NCBI GenBank assembly: GCA_022705565.1 | Contig: JAKJEF010000003.1 | Span: forward strand, 1 to 49,339 | Source: Patescibacteria group bacterium | GTDB taxonomy: Bacteria; Patescibacteriota; Minisyncoccia; UBA6257; Colwellbacteraceae | Length of the DNA stretch: 49,339 nucleotides | Direction of reading: 5' to 3' | In this document: piece after piece, positions 31,707 through 40,329 of the stretch | Layout of the letters: every line of letters begins with the position of its first letter | Position numbering within the stretch: the stretch's first letter is position 1 | Notes under the pieces: generated by a model | Told to the model about the DNA's origin: nothing | What the model saw: only the letters and a program-made list of their open reading frames with translations | Database searches by the model: none | Position numbers and translations under genes: made by a program

Positions 31707-33605
31707 ATGAAGTTTTCCTATTATTTGCTCAAAAAAATGGTTCCGGGGATTCCGGACAAAAAGAAATTGGCCGATGTTTTGAGCGTTAAATCCTTTGAGG
31801 TAGAAGAGGTTAAAGCCGACGCCATGGAAATCAAGATCATGCCGAACCGCTGGTCGGACGCCGCTTCCCATTGGGGAATGGCGAGGGAAGCCGCGGCCGC
31901 GACCGGCCGAAAGCTTTCTTTCGCTCCAAAGATCATCGTCAATCAACCGCAGAACAAAGGCTTTTTGGAACAAATCAAGATCGAAGATCCGAAGTTATGT
32001 CCGAGATATATGGCTTATTATCTCGAGCTTCCGAAAATCGGACAGTCTCCGGTTTGGATGCGGAAAACGCTTCAAACCTGCGGTTTGCGGCCGGTGAACG
32101 CTGTTGTCGACATTTTGAATTACGTTATGATCGAAACCGGCCAGCCGCTCCATGCTTTCGACGCCTCGAAAATCAAAGGCGGGATCCGAGTCCGCCGAGC
32201 CAAAACGAACGAAACAATCGAGACGATCGACAACCAGAAGATCAAACTCGACAAGTCGATTTTGGTCATCGCCGACCGCGAAAAACTTTTGGCCATCGCC
32301 GGTATCAAAGGAGGGGAAAGCTCGAAGGTGGATTCCAAAACCAAAACGATTGTCATCGAGTCGGCCAATTTCGACCCGGTTTCGATTTACAGGGCTTCCA
32401 AAACGATCAAACTCGCGACCGACGCTTCACAAAGATTCGGCCACGGCTTGTCTCCGGAGCTTTGCAAGATCGGCATCGACCGAGCAATCGTGCTGCTCAA
32501 GGAAATCTGCAAAGCGACTTTTCTCGATTCCAAGGATGTTTATCCGAAACGCCAACCGAAAAAGATTTTGAAATTTGATGAGGAAAAGCTTCAAAGCGTT
32601 CTCGGAGCGGATATCGATTCCAAGACTGTTTCGATTATTTTGAAATCTTTGGGATTCCGTCTCCTTCCGAAAAATATGATCGAGGTTCCGGCTTTGAGGC
32701 TCGACATAAATATCATCGAGGACTTGATCGAGGAAGTCGGTCGGATGTACGACCTGAACAAGATTCCCGGGAAAAATCCGGCTGTTTTGCTCGCCCCGCC
32801 GGAAATGGACGAATATTTCTTGGCCGCGGAAAAAGCCAAGAATAGTCTCATGGAAATGGGATTTTCCGAAGTCCGCAACTCCAGCTTTATTCCGGCTAAA
32901 GCGGACGGAGACGTCGAAATGGAAAATCCTCTGTCCGACGACAAGCGATTCCTCCGGAACAGCCTTGTTTACCATCTTCGGGAGAACGTCAAAACCAATC
33001 ATCGGTTTTCCGGAAACGTGAGAATATTCGAAATCGGCAAAGTTTTCCTCAAGGGCTTCAAGGAAGAATATCATTTGGCCATGGCCGTCAGTCTGAAATC
33101 CGGCGACTATGTTTTCCGCGAACTTCGCGGACCGGCCGAGAATCTGCTGCGGAGTCTCGGACTTACGGATTACGCTTTTGTGCCGGAAGGAAGCAAACTG
33201 CGGCTGGAATCCGATCATGAAGTTTTGGGGTATCTTTTCCCCGATCCGAAAAACAAAGCCGCTTTTCTCGAAATCGATTTCGACAAAACGCGTCATCTGA
33301 TGGAAGGGGAAAGGGAATATCTCGAGATCTCGCCGTATCCTTCGATCATCCGCGACATTTCCTTTACGGTTCCGGCTTCCGTGAGAATGAATCTTATTCT
33401 CGAAGCGATCGCCGATTTGAGGATCGAGAATCTCGACGACGTCGATTTGATCGATTATCTGAATATCGCCGACGACCGGATCAGCCTCACTTTGCGCCTG
33501 GTTTTCCAATCCATGAAAAAGACGCTTTCGGACGAGGAAGCCAACCGTTCGACAGCCAAAATCGCCGATATTTTGGCCTCTGATTTCAAGGCCGAAATCC
33601 GCTAA
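31707..33605 (+). CDS. pheT: Phenylalanyl-tRNA synthetase beta subunit, short form
   Basis: PheT is the non-catalytic partner that carries editing and tRNA-binding domains. The 632-residue protein is shorter than the usual 780-800. The N-terminal segment FEVEEVKADAMEIKIMPNRW runs straight into the B1 region, so the EMAP-II-like tRNA-binding domain normally inserted there is missing. The B3/4 editing region (VDILNYVMIETGQPLHAFD) and the C-terminal anticodon-binding FDX-ACB domain (YPSIIRDISFTVPASV) are present. It is directly behind pheS. Confidence 0.95.
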   Translation: MKFSYYLLKKMVPGIPDKKKLADVLSVKSFEVEEVKADAMEIKIMPNRWSDAASHWGMAREAAAATGRKLSFAPKIIVNQPQNKGFLEQIKIEDPKLCPRYMAYYLELPKIGQSPVWMRKTLQTCGLRPVNAVVDILNYVMIETGQPLHAFDASKIKGGIRVRRAKTNETIETIDNQKIKLDKSILVIADREKLLAIAGIKGGESSKVDSKTKTIVIESANFDPVSIYRASKTIKLATDASQRFGHGLSPELCKIGIDRAIVLLKEICKATFLDSKDVYPKRQPKKILKFDEEKLQSVLGADIDSKTVSIILKSLGFRLLPKNMIEVPALRLDINIIEDLIEEVGRMYDLNKIPGKNPAVLLAPPEMDEYFLAAEKAKNSLMEMGFSEVRNSSFIPAKADGDVEMENPLSDDKRFLRNSLVYHLRENVKTNHRFSGNVRIFEIGKVFLKGFKEEYHLAMAVSLKSGDYVFRELRGPAENLLRSLGLTDYAFVPEGSKLRLESDHEVLGYLFPDPKNKAAFLEIDFDKTRHLMEGEREYLEISPYPSIIRDISFTVPASVRMNLILEAIADLRIENLDDVDLIDYLNIADDRISLTLRLVFQSMKKTLSDEEANRSTAKIADILASDFKAEIR

Positions 33606-33686
33606 GACGAGAGGCCTGAAGGGTTGTCTAAAGCCCTGATTTTTGTTAGAATAAAAAGACTTTTTGAAGTTTTAAACATCTGGAAA

Positions 33687-35621
33687 ATGGCCAAAAAAAG
33701 CGAGGAAAAATCCGTTAAAAAAGAGCAGTCGTACAGCGCCAAAGACATCGAGGTTCTGGAGGGTTTGGAACCGGTCAGAAAAAGGCCTGGAATGTACATC
33801 GGTTCCACCGGCGTCGACGGCTTGCATCACTTGGTTTGGGAGATCGTCGACAACTCGGTCGACGAAGCCATGGGCGGATACGCCAATAATATCCGCGTGG
33901 AATTGAATAAAGACGGCAGCGTAACGGTTCAGGACGACGGCCGCGGCATTCCGGTCGATGTCCACGCCGTGACCAAAAAGTCCGCGCTCGAGACCGTGAT
34001 GACCACGCTCCACGCCGGCGGCAAATTCGGCGGAGCCGGATACAAGGTTTCCGGTGGTCTGCACGGAGTCGGAGCTTCGGTCGTAAACGCTTTATCCGAA
34101 CACATGAAAGTCGAAGTCCGGCAGAACGGTTTTCTTTACAGTCAGGAATACGAGCGAGGCAAGCCCAAGCACGCCGTGAAAAAAATCGGCAAATCCGTCG
34201 GTCGCGGCACCACTTCTATTTTTTATCCGGACAAGCAGGTGTTTTCCGAAACGATTTTCGACCGGAAAAGAATCTTAGACCATCTGCGGGAGCAGGCTTA
34301 TCTCACCAAAGGCTTGAGGATCGTTTTTATCGACCGTCGGGAAGAGACTCCGTTTTATTACGCCTTCCGGTTCGCCGGCGGACTCAGATCGTTCATCGAT
34401 TATCTTAACGAAGACGGTGATCCGCTCATCCAGCAGGAAGTCTTTTACGTCAACAAGGAATATAACGGCATGGATATCGAAGCGGCTTTGGCTTACACCG
34501 AAGGTTTCGAAGTCGAAGAATACAGCTTTGCTAACAATATCCATACTTCGGACGGCGGCATGCATTTGACCGGACTCCGGACAGCCATCACGAGGACTTT
34601 GAACGATTTCAGCCGTTCGTCCGGATATTTGAAAGAAACGGACGACAACTTGACCGGAGAAGACGTGCGCGAGGGACTGATCGCCGTTGTCTCGGTCAAG
34701 CTCAAAAACCCGCAGTTCGAAGGCCAGACCAAGGCCAGGTTGGGCAATCCCGAGGCGAGAAGCGCCGTGGATACGGTCGTTTCCGAAGCCTTCAAGGAGT
34801 TTTTGGAAAAATACGGGAGCGACGGCCGAAGAATGATCGAAAAATGCGTCTTGGCGGCCAAGGCGAGAAAAGCCGCCAAAGCGGCCAAAGACACGGTTTT
34901 GCGTAAAGGCGCCTTGGAAGGGTTGACCTTGCCGGGAAAACTGGCCGACTGCCAGACGAAAAAGACCGAAGAAGCCGAGATGTTCATTGTCGAGGGAGAA
35001 TCGGCCGGAGGCTCGGCCAAACAAGGCCGGGATCGACGGTTCCAGGCCATTCTGCCGCTTCGGGGAAAGATCCTGAACGTCGAGAAGGCGCAGATCCACC
35101 GCATGCTTGCCAACAACGAAATCAAATCATTGATCGTCGCTCTGGGGACGGCTTTCGGCGAGGACTTCAATTTGGAGAAATTGAGATACGGCAAGGTGAT
35201 TATCATGACCGATGCCGACGTCGACGGCGCCCATATCCGGACTTTGCTTCTGACGCTTTTCTACCGTTATTTCGAAAAACTGATCGAGAACGGGCATATT
35301 TTCATCGCCCAGCCGCCGCTTTATAAAGTCCAAAAAGGCAAAGAATTCCATTATGGTTATACCGACGCCGAAAAAGACGCCTTACTCAAGAAAATGGGCG
35401 AACAGTCGGTGGTCAGCCGCTATAAAGGTTTGGGAGAGATGAATCCGGAACAGCTTTGGGAAACGACCATGAATCCGGAAACGAGGATGATGAAAGTGGT
35501 GACCGTAGACGATGCCAAGGAAGCGGATCGGCTTTTCGACATTTTCATGGGAAGCGAGGTTGAGCCGAGAAAAAGATATATCCAGATCCACGGTGCTTCG
35601 GTCAAAAATCTTGACATCTAG
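33687..35621 (+). CDS. gyrB: DNA gyrase subunit B
   Basis: GyrB is the ATPase subunit of DNA gyrase. From ATG 33687 it has 644 residues: GHKL ATPase domain (LEPVRKRPGMYIGST, EIVDNSVDEAMGG, GRGIPVD, VSGGLHGVGASVVNALS), transducer, TOPRIM domain (EGESAGGSAKQGRDR, MTDADVDGAHIRTLLLTLF) and C-terminal tail (YKGLGEMNPEQLWETTM). The longer open frame upstream is rejected because TGTTAGAAT, a likely promoter, lies there. gyrA is not in the window. With the C-terminal part this short it lacks the insert of enterobacterial GyrB. Confidence 0.96.
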   Translation: MAKKSEEKSVKKEQSYSAKDIEVLEGLEPVRKRPGMYIGSTGVDGLHHLVWEIVDNSVDEAMGGYANNIRVELNKDGSVTVQDDGRGIPVDVHAVTKKSALETVMTTLHAGGKFGGAGYKVSGGLHGVGASVVNALSEHMKVEVRQNGFLYSQEYERGKPKHAVKKIGKSVGRGTTSIFYPDKQVFSETIFDRKRILDHLREQAYLTKGLRIVFIDRREETPFYYAFRFAGGLRSFIDYLNEDGDPLIQQEVFYVNKEYNGMDIEAALAYTEGFEVEEYSFANNIHTSDGGMHLTGLRTAITRTLNDFSRSSGYLKETDDNLTGEDVREGLIAVVSVKLKNPQFEGQTKARLGNPEARSAVDTVVSEAFKEFLEKYGSDGRRMIEKCVLAAKARKAAKAAKDTVLRKGALEGLTLPGKLADCQTKKTEEAEMFIVEGESAGGSAKQGRDRRFQAILPLRGKILNVEKAQIHRMLANNEIKSLIVALGTAFGEDFNLEKLRYGKVIIMTDADVDGAHIRTLLLTLFYRYFEKLIENGHIFIAQPPLYKVQKGKEFHYGYTDAEKDALLKKMGEQSVVSRYKGLGEMNPEQLWETTMNPETRMMKVVTVDDAKEADRLFDIFMGSEVEPRKRYIQIHGASVKNLDI

Positions 35622-35651
35622 CTTTAAAAATTATAACCTTACAAAGCTTAC

Positions 35652-35837
35652 ATGGCACTCAAAAAATTCATCAAAGATTCCTACGAAGAACTCCGCAAGG
35701 TCAACTGGCCGAGCAGAAAAGACACCTTCCGCATGGTGCTTCTCGTTATTGTTTTCGCCGTGATCGTGTCTTTGCTTCTTTTTTCCGCAGATTCGTTTTT
35801 CACTTTTCTGATGAAGAAATTCATTTTGAAGATTTAA
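35652..35837 (+). CDS. secE: Preprotein translocase subunit SecE
   Basis: SecE clamps the SecY channel in the membrane. The 61-residue protein has the single-helix form: an amphipathic segment DSYEELRKVNWPSRKDTFR, which holds the family signature, then one transmembrane helix (about residues 32-52). It is in the usual order secE-nusG-rplK. Confidence 0.94.
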   Translation: MALKKFIKDSYEELRKVNWPSRKDTFRMVLLVIVFAVIVSLLLFSADSFFTFLMKKFILKI

Positions 35838-35843
35838 AATTTT

Positions 35844-36398
35844 ATGGAAAAAACCACTCCGGAACAGACTGAAACTCGGCACTGGTACGCGGTGCACACT
35901 TATTCGGGATACGAAGACGCCGTCAGCCGTTATTTGAAGCAGCGTATCGAATCGTTGGGCGTCGAAGACAAAATTTTCAACGTTATCGTTCCCAAGGAAA
36001 AGAAAGTCAAGATCAAAAACGGGCGCCGGACCGTCGTCGACGAAAAGATATACCCGGGATACGTGCTCGTCGACATGGTCATGGGGCCGGATACCTGGTA
36101 TATCGTCCGCAACACCCCGCGCGTCACCGGATTTGTCGGCGCCGACACCACCACGCCGACCCCGCTCTCCAAAGCCGAAGTCGATTCCCTGATGGCGAAA
36201 ATGACCGGTGAGGAACCGAGCTTCCGGATCGATTACAAAGCGGGAGACTTGGTCCGCATCACCGACGGTCCGTTCAAGGACGCCGACGCCAAAATCTCGG
36301 AAGTGGACGAAGCCAGGGGTCGGGTCAAAGTTTTGGTTTCCATTTTCGGACGCGACACGGCTGTGGAAATCGACGCTTTGCAAGTCAAAAAGATTTAG
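35844..36398 (+). CDS. nusG: Transcription elongation/antitermination factor NusG
   Basis: NusG couples RNA polymerase to ribosomes. The 184-residue protein has the NGN domain (HWYAVHTYSGYEDAVSRYL, VDEKIYPGYVLVDMVM, VRNTPRVTGFVG) and a C-terminal KOW domain (KAGDLVRITDGPFKDADAK, VSIFGRDTAVEID). It starts 6 bases after secE. Confidence 0.96.
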   Translation: MEKTTPEQTETRHWYAVHTYSGYEDAVSRYLKQRIESLGVEDKIFNVIVPKEKKVKIKNGRRTVVDEKIYPGYVLVDMVMGPDTWYIVRNTPRVTGFVGADTTTPTPLSKAEVDSLMAKMTGEEPSFRIDYKAGDLVRITDGPFKDADAKISEVDEARGRVKVLVSIFGRDTAVEIDALQVKKI

Positions 36399-36419
36399 TT
36401 TAAGATATTTCCTGCTAAT

Positions 36420-36845
36420 ATGGCCAAACCAATCAAAACAACTTTGAAACTCCAAATAAAAGCCGGCGCCGCCAACCCGGCTTCTCCGGTGGGCCCGGCA
36501 TTGGGCCAGCACGGCGTGAATATCCAGGAATTCGTCAAACAGTTCAACGACGCCACCAAGGATATGGGCAGCGACATCATTCCGGCCGAAATCACCATTT
36601 ACGAGGATCGGAGCTTCACCTTCAAGCTGAAAACTCCGCCGGCTTCGGATTTGCTCCGCAAAGCCGCCGGTATTGAAAAAGGATCGGCTGTTCCGAACAA
36701 GAACAAAGTGGGAAAAGTGAGTAAGGAGGATTTGCGGAAAATCGCCGAGAAAAAAGCGGTTGATTTGAACGCGAACGACGTGGAGGCCGCCGAGAAGATC
36801 ATTGCCGGCACCGCGCGCTCGATGGGGATAGAGGTTGTGGATTAA
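36420..36845 (+). CDS. rplK: Ribosomal protein L11 (uL11)
   Basis: L11 binds the GTPase-associated region of 23S rRNA. The 141-residue protein has [32 protein letters not shown], and the C-terminal rRNA-binding domain ([27 protein letters not shown]). A terminator follows directly; the usual downstream rplA (L1) gene is absent. Confidence 0.97.
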   Translation: MAKPIKTTLKLQIKAGAANPASPVGPALGQHGVNIQEFVKQFNDATKDMGSDIIPAEITIYEDRSFTFKLKTPPASDLLRKAAGIEKGSAVPNKNKVGKVSKEDLRKIAEKKAVDLNANDVEAAEKIIAGTARSMGIEVVD

Positions 36846-36872
36846 CCTCGCGAACATAATACTGTAACCGCT

Positions 36873-36898
36873 AAAAGCGACCCAAAAGGTCGCTTTTT
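36873..36898 (+). terminator. Intrinsic terminator after rplK
   Basis: AAAAGCGACC and GGTCGCTTTT form a 10-bp stem around CAAAA with a built-in T-run. Confidence 0.92.
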
Positions 36899-36910
36899 GT
36901 TAAACAAAAA

Positions 36911-37003
36911 ATGAAGAAAATCGTGAAAGGCATTGCCGCCGGGATACTGATTGCCGCTATTTTAGACCTTCTTATTCTCTTGGGGATAGAAATCGTCGAC
37001 TAA
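36911..37003 (+). CDS. Possible 30-residue membrane peptide
   Basis: An ATG at 36911 opens a 30-residue frame with a basic start (MKKIVKG) and one hydrophobic helix, ending in two stop codons in a row (TAATAG). It has no Shine-Dalgarno sequence and lies directly after a terminator, so its expression is uncertain. It may be a real small membrane peptide. Confidence 0.35.
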   Translation: MKKIVKGIAAGILIAAILDLLILLGIEIVD

Positions 37004-37110
37004 TAGCTATTTTCGCCGTGAAAAACCTTTTATTTGGCTTTACGTTTGCGGCCTAGAGGCTAAAGAGGCAGGATTTGGCGTAGTTGTATTCCCAAAATTA
37101 CCAGTTCGTT

Positions 37111-37116
37111 TATAAT
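37111..37116 (+). promoter_or_regulatory. -10 box of leaderless MazG-like gene
   Basis: TATAAT ends 7 bases before the GTG at 37124, predicting a leaderless mRNA with a GTG start. Confidence 0.65.
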
Positions 37117-37123
37117 AAGTCCG

Positions 37124-37462
37124 GTGAATATCAACGACATCCAAAAGTGGGAAAGGGAGTTTTCTGCCAAAAAGGGCATAGCCCAAGACGAGGAAAAAGC
37201 CACCAAGATCGCCGTTCTGAAATTGGTTGAAGAGGTCGGCGAAGCGTGCAAGGCTATCTTGGAGAAAAAGTGGGAAGAGATCCCGGCCGAGGTTACCGAT
37301 GTGATCGTTTTTGCCTGTAAAGTCGCCAATATAGCCGAGGACTTTCATGGAACGGAAAAATTGGAACAAGTCATGAAAAAGAAACTGGAATATTGTGAAA
37401 CCAGAACCTATAATCCGGAAATAAATAAAATGGACAAGCCCGAAAACAGGGAATTTAACTAA
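37124..37462 (+). CDS. MazG-like nucleotide pyrophosphohydrolase
   Basis: The 112-residue all-alpha NTP-PPase protein shows the metal-binding motif KLVEEVGEACKAI (Glu36, Glu37, Glu40) and EVTDVIVFACKV (Glu56, Asp59). Such enzymes hydrolyse (d)NTPs to monophosphates and pyrophosphate and clean the nucleotide pool. The GTG start follows a TATAAT by 7 bases. dcd and tmk follow on the same strand, so this is a nucleotide-metabolism group. Confidence 0.85.
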   Translation: MNINDIQKWEREFSAKKGIAQDEEKATKIAVLKLVEEVGEACKAILEKKWEEIPAEVTDVIVFACKVANIAEDFHGTEKLEQVMKKKLEYCETRTYNPEINKMDKPENREFN

Positions 37463-37492
37463 TGTCGTCGAATAACAAATAAACCGAGCTTA

Positions 37493-38056
37493 ATGGTTCT
37501 CTCCGACAGGGATATCAAAAAAGTCATCAAGCAAAAGAGGCTGGTTTTTCTTCCGAAACTTTCTCCGGATCAGATCGGTCCGGCCTCGATCGATCTCAAG
37601 CTCGGACAGCAATTTAAAGTCTTCCATATCAGCGAGACCAGTTTGCTCGACACCAAAAAGGGCATTCCTTTGAAGGTTATGAGGAATTACGACAATCGCG
37701 AGTCGTTTATTTTGCATCCCGGAAAATTCATTTTGGCGAGCACGGCCGAATATATGAAGGTGCCGTCCGATATGGTCCTTCGGGTCGAGGGCAAGAGCAC
37801 TTTGGCTCGGATGGGAATCCTCGTCCATACGGCCGGGTTTGTCGATCCCGGATTCGAAGGAGCGATCACTTTGGAAATCAGCAACCAATCGGATCTGCCG
37901 GTAAAGCTCTATCCCGGAATGTATATATGCCAGGTGGCGGTGGAATATCTTTCGAGCCCGGCGGAAAGACCTTACAATCTCCGCAAGAAATCCCTTTACA
38001 ACAAGCAAAAAGGTCCGACCGCGGCTAATCCGAAGAATCTTTTCGGGAAACTTTGA
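37493..38056 (+). CDS. dcd: dCTP deaminase (possibly bifunctional DCD-DUT)
   Basis: Dcd deaminates dCTP to dUTP, leading to dTMP. The 187-residue trimeric dUTPase-fold protein shows GPASIDLKLGQQF, VEGKSTLARMGILVHT and AGFVDPGFEGAITLEISN with catalytic Glu128, then LYPGMYICQ. Some members also remove pyrophosphate to give dUMP; the sequence does not settle this. tmk follows 7 bases downstream, consistent with a pyrimidine path to dTTP. Confidence 0.92.
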   Translation: MVLSDRDIKKVIKQKRLVFLPKLSPDQIGPASIDLKLGQQFKVFHISETSLLDTKKGIPLKVMRNYDNRESFILHPGKFILASTAEYMKVPSDMVLRVEGKSTLARMGILVHTAGFVDPGFEGAITLEISNQSDLPVKLYPGMYICQVAVEYLSSPAERPYNLRKKSLYNKQKGPTAANPKNLFGKL

Positions 38057-38063
38057 TTTATCT

Positions 38064-38786
38064 ATGATGGAAAAGAAAATACCCGGAGGATTGATGATCG
38101 TTTTCGGCGGCACCGACGGCACGGGTAAAAATACCGAGTCGCAATTCGCCGAAAAGTGGTTTAAGGGCCAAGGCTACGCGGTAGCCAAATTCGCTTTTCC
38201 CCGATACGGATCTCCGGCCGGTTGGTTTGTGGCCGCCTATCTCGGCAAGCTGCCGGACCATACGCCGCCGCGTTACGGACCGCCGAACGACGTTCCTCCG
38301 AAAATCGCTTCGGAATTTTACGCTCTCGATCGGTACGATGCGAGTTTCGAAATCAGACAGGCGCTCCAAGATGGCAAGGTGGTTATTTGCGACCGCTATG
38401 TCGAGTCGAATGCCGGGCATCAAGGAGGAAAGATCAGCGATTCGGAAGAACGCAAAAAATACGTCGACGAGCTTTTCGATCGGGAATACGGATTTTACGG
38501 AATCCCGAGGCCGGACATAAATATTATTCTTTGGCTGCCGCCGGAACTGGTGGAGCAGAGGATCGTCCATCGGGGAACTCCCCAGGGCCACGAAGTCGAT
38601 CCGAAACACATGATAAACGCCGGCCGATCCTATCGTTGGCTTACCGAAACTTATCCGGATTTTATTCTCGTCGAATGTTCCGACAAAAACGGCGAAAATC
38701 TGTCCGTGGAAGCGGTCGACGCCAAAGTCGAGGCGATTTTGCGGAGAGTCCTCGACTCCAAACTCGAGAATGTCAAAAACAGCTGA
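38064..38786 (+). CDS. tmk: Thymidylate kinase-like P-loop kinase
   Basis: The 240-residue protein has the P-loop GGTDGTGKNT (Asn in place of the common Ser or Thr), a Phe-Pro-Arg segment (FAFPRYGS), and the DR(Y/H) motif ICDRYVESNAGHQG, placing it with dTMP kinases. It would phosphorylate dTMP to dTDP. It is a little longer than average. It starts 7 bases after dcd and ends before a terminator. Confidence 0.88.
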   Translation: MMEKKIPGGLMIVFGGTDGTGKNTESQFAEKWFKGQGYAVAKFAFPRYGSPAGWFVAAYLGKLPDHTPPRYGPPNDVPPKIASEFYALDRYDASFEIRQALQDGKVVICDRYVESNAGHQGGKISDSEERKKYVDELFDREYGFYGIPRPDINIILWLPPELVEQRIVHRGTPQGHEVDPKHMINAGRSYRWLTETYPDFILVECSDKNGENLSVEAVDAKVEAILRRVLDSKLENVKNS

Positions 38787-38792
38787 TCAAAA

Positions 38793-38814
38793 GCCCTTGA
38801 AAAAGGGCGTTTTT
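38793..38814 (+). terminator. Intrinsic terminator
   Basis: GCCCTT and AAGGGC form a stem capped by GAAA, followed by GTTTTT. It ends the mazG-like/dcd/tmk unit. Confidence 0.88.
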
Positions 38815-38850
38815 ATTAGTCTCCGAAACCTGATAAAATAAGATTATTCA

Positions 38851-40329
38851 ATGAAATATTCACCGACCATCGGCCTCGAGATCCACGTCGAGCTCAACAC
38901 CAAAACCAAAATGTTCTGCGGCTGCAGAAATAACAGCCTGGAGACCAAGCCGAATACCAACGTCTGTCCGATCTGTCTCGGCCATCCGGGAACTTTGCCT
39001 GTGCCGAATATCGAAGCCGTCAAATCCGTCTTAAAACTTGGTTTGGCGCTCGGATCCGATATTTCCGAGAAATCGAAATTCGACCGCAAAAGCTATTTTT
39101 ATCCCGATCTTCCGAAAGGCTACCAGATTTCCCAATACGACGAACCTTTGGTTAAAAACGGCGAGCTTCTTGGTGTCCGTGTGAGAAGGATCCATTTGGA
39201 AGAGGACGTCGGCCGGCTGCTACACGAAATTCCGGCGGAAAACGGAAACCGACCGAAAGAAACGGACAAAGCCACCTATGTCGATTTCAACCGGGCCGGG
39301 GTTCCTTTGATGGAACTCGTGACCGAACCGGATATAGAAAGCGGGGAACAGGCCGTCGCTTTCGGGAAAATGCTTCAATTGATCCTCCGCTATCTTCGGA
39401 TTTCCGCGGCCGACATGGAAAAAGGACAGATGCGGGTGGAGGCCAATGTTTCCGTGCGTCCGGAAAAACAAAGAGAATACGGAACCAAGGTTGAGGTAAA
39501 AAACCTGAATTCTTTCAGGTCCGTCGGAGACGCCGTCAATTTCGAAATCAAACGCCAGACAGAAGTTCTGGAGTCCGGAGGAAAAGTGGCCCAGGAAACC
39601 CGCGGTTGGGATAAGAATAAAAAAGAAACCTTTAGCCAGCGGAGCAAAGAGGAAGCCAAAGACTATCGCTATTTTCCGGAACCGGACATTCCAGCGATCG
39701 ATTTCAGGGAGACTTCACTTGTCGATTTCGAGGAATTGAGGCGATCCATTCCGGAATTGCCGCTCCAAAAACGGTCAAGGCTGATGAGCGAATACGGGCT
39801 CCGGCCAATCCAAGCCGATTTGATGATCGAAGACCGGGAATCGACCGATTTTTTCGAGGCCACGCTTTCCGAAGCCTTGGGAGACAAGAATATCCAGGCT
39901 CCGGAAAGACAAAGATTCATCGACCTTGTTTTCAATTACCTGACGAGCGACCTCAAGGGCTTCATGAACGCCAAAGGAATCGCTTTCAGCGATCTCAAAA
40001 TCGATCCGGAGAATTTCGCGGATTTCATCGATTTGATTTTCGACGGCGACATATCGAGCCGGATCGCCAAGGATTTGCTTCCGGAAATGCAGCGTTCGGG
40101 ACTCGATCCGAAGCAGATCATAAAAGAAAAAGGAATGGAGCAGGTTTTGGACGAAGAAATCATCAAATCCGCGGTCCAGAAAGTCATCAAAGACAATCCC
40201 AGCGCGGTCAGTGATTACAAAGCCGGAAAGAAAACCGCTTTCCAGTTCCTGATCGGCAAAGCCATGGCCGAACTGCAAGGTAAAGGCCACCCCGGGAAAA
40301 TCAGCGAATTGCTCGAAAAAGAGCTTTAA
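38851..40329 (+). CDS. gatB: Asp/Glu-tRNA amidotransferase subunit B
   Basis: GatB is the kinase/amidotransferase and tRNA-binding subunit that works with GatC and GatA. The 492-residue protein shows IGLEIHVELNTKTKMFCGC, CPICLGHPGTLPV, KSYFYPDLPKGYQISQYDEP, DFNRAGVPLMELVTEPD and a C-terminal YqeY-like domain. TGATAAAAT lies 11 bases before the ATG. Its 3' end overlaps the convergent miaA gene by 4 bases. Confidence 0.96.
   Translation: MKYSPTIGLEIHVELNTKTKMFCGCRNNSLETKPNTNVCPICLGHPGTLPVPNIEAVKSVLKLGLALGSDISEKSKFDRKSYFYPDLPKGYQISQYDEPLVKNGELLGVRVRRIHLEEDVGRLLHEIPAENGNRPKETDKATYVDFNRAGVPLMELVTEPDIESGEQAVAFGKMLQLILRYLRISAADMEKGQMRVEANVSVRPEKQREYGTKVEVKNLNSFRSVGDAVNFEIKRQTEVLESGGKVAQETRGWDKNKKETFSQRSKEEAKDYRYFPEPDIPAIDFRETSLVDFEELRRSIPELPLQKRSRLMSEYGLRPIQADLMIEDRESTDFFEATLSEALGDKNIQAPERQRFIDLVFNYLTSDLKGFMNAKGIAFSDLKIDPENFADFIDLIFDGDISSRIAKDLLPEMQRSGLDPKQIIKEKGMEQVLDEEIIKSAVQKVIKDNPSAVSDYKAGKKTAFQFLIGKAMAELQGKGHPGKISELLEKEL

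Noticed and set aside
33624-33686. Longer N-terminus for gyrB starting at 33624
   Set aside because: It would span a likely promoter (TGTTAGAAT), and the residues do not resemble GyrB.
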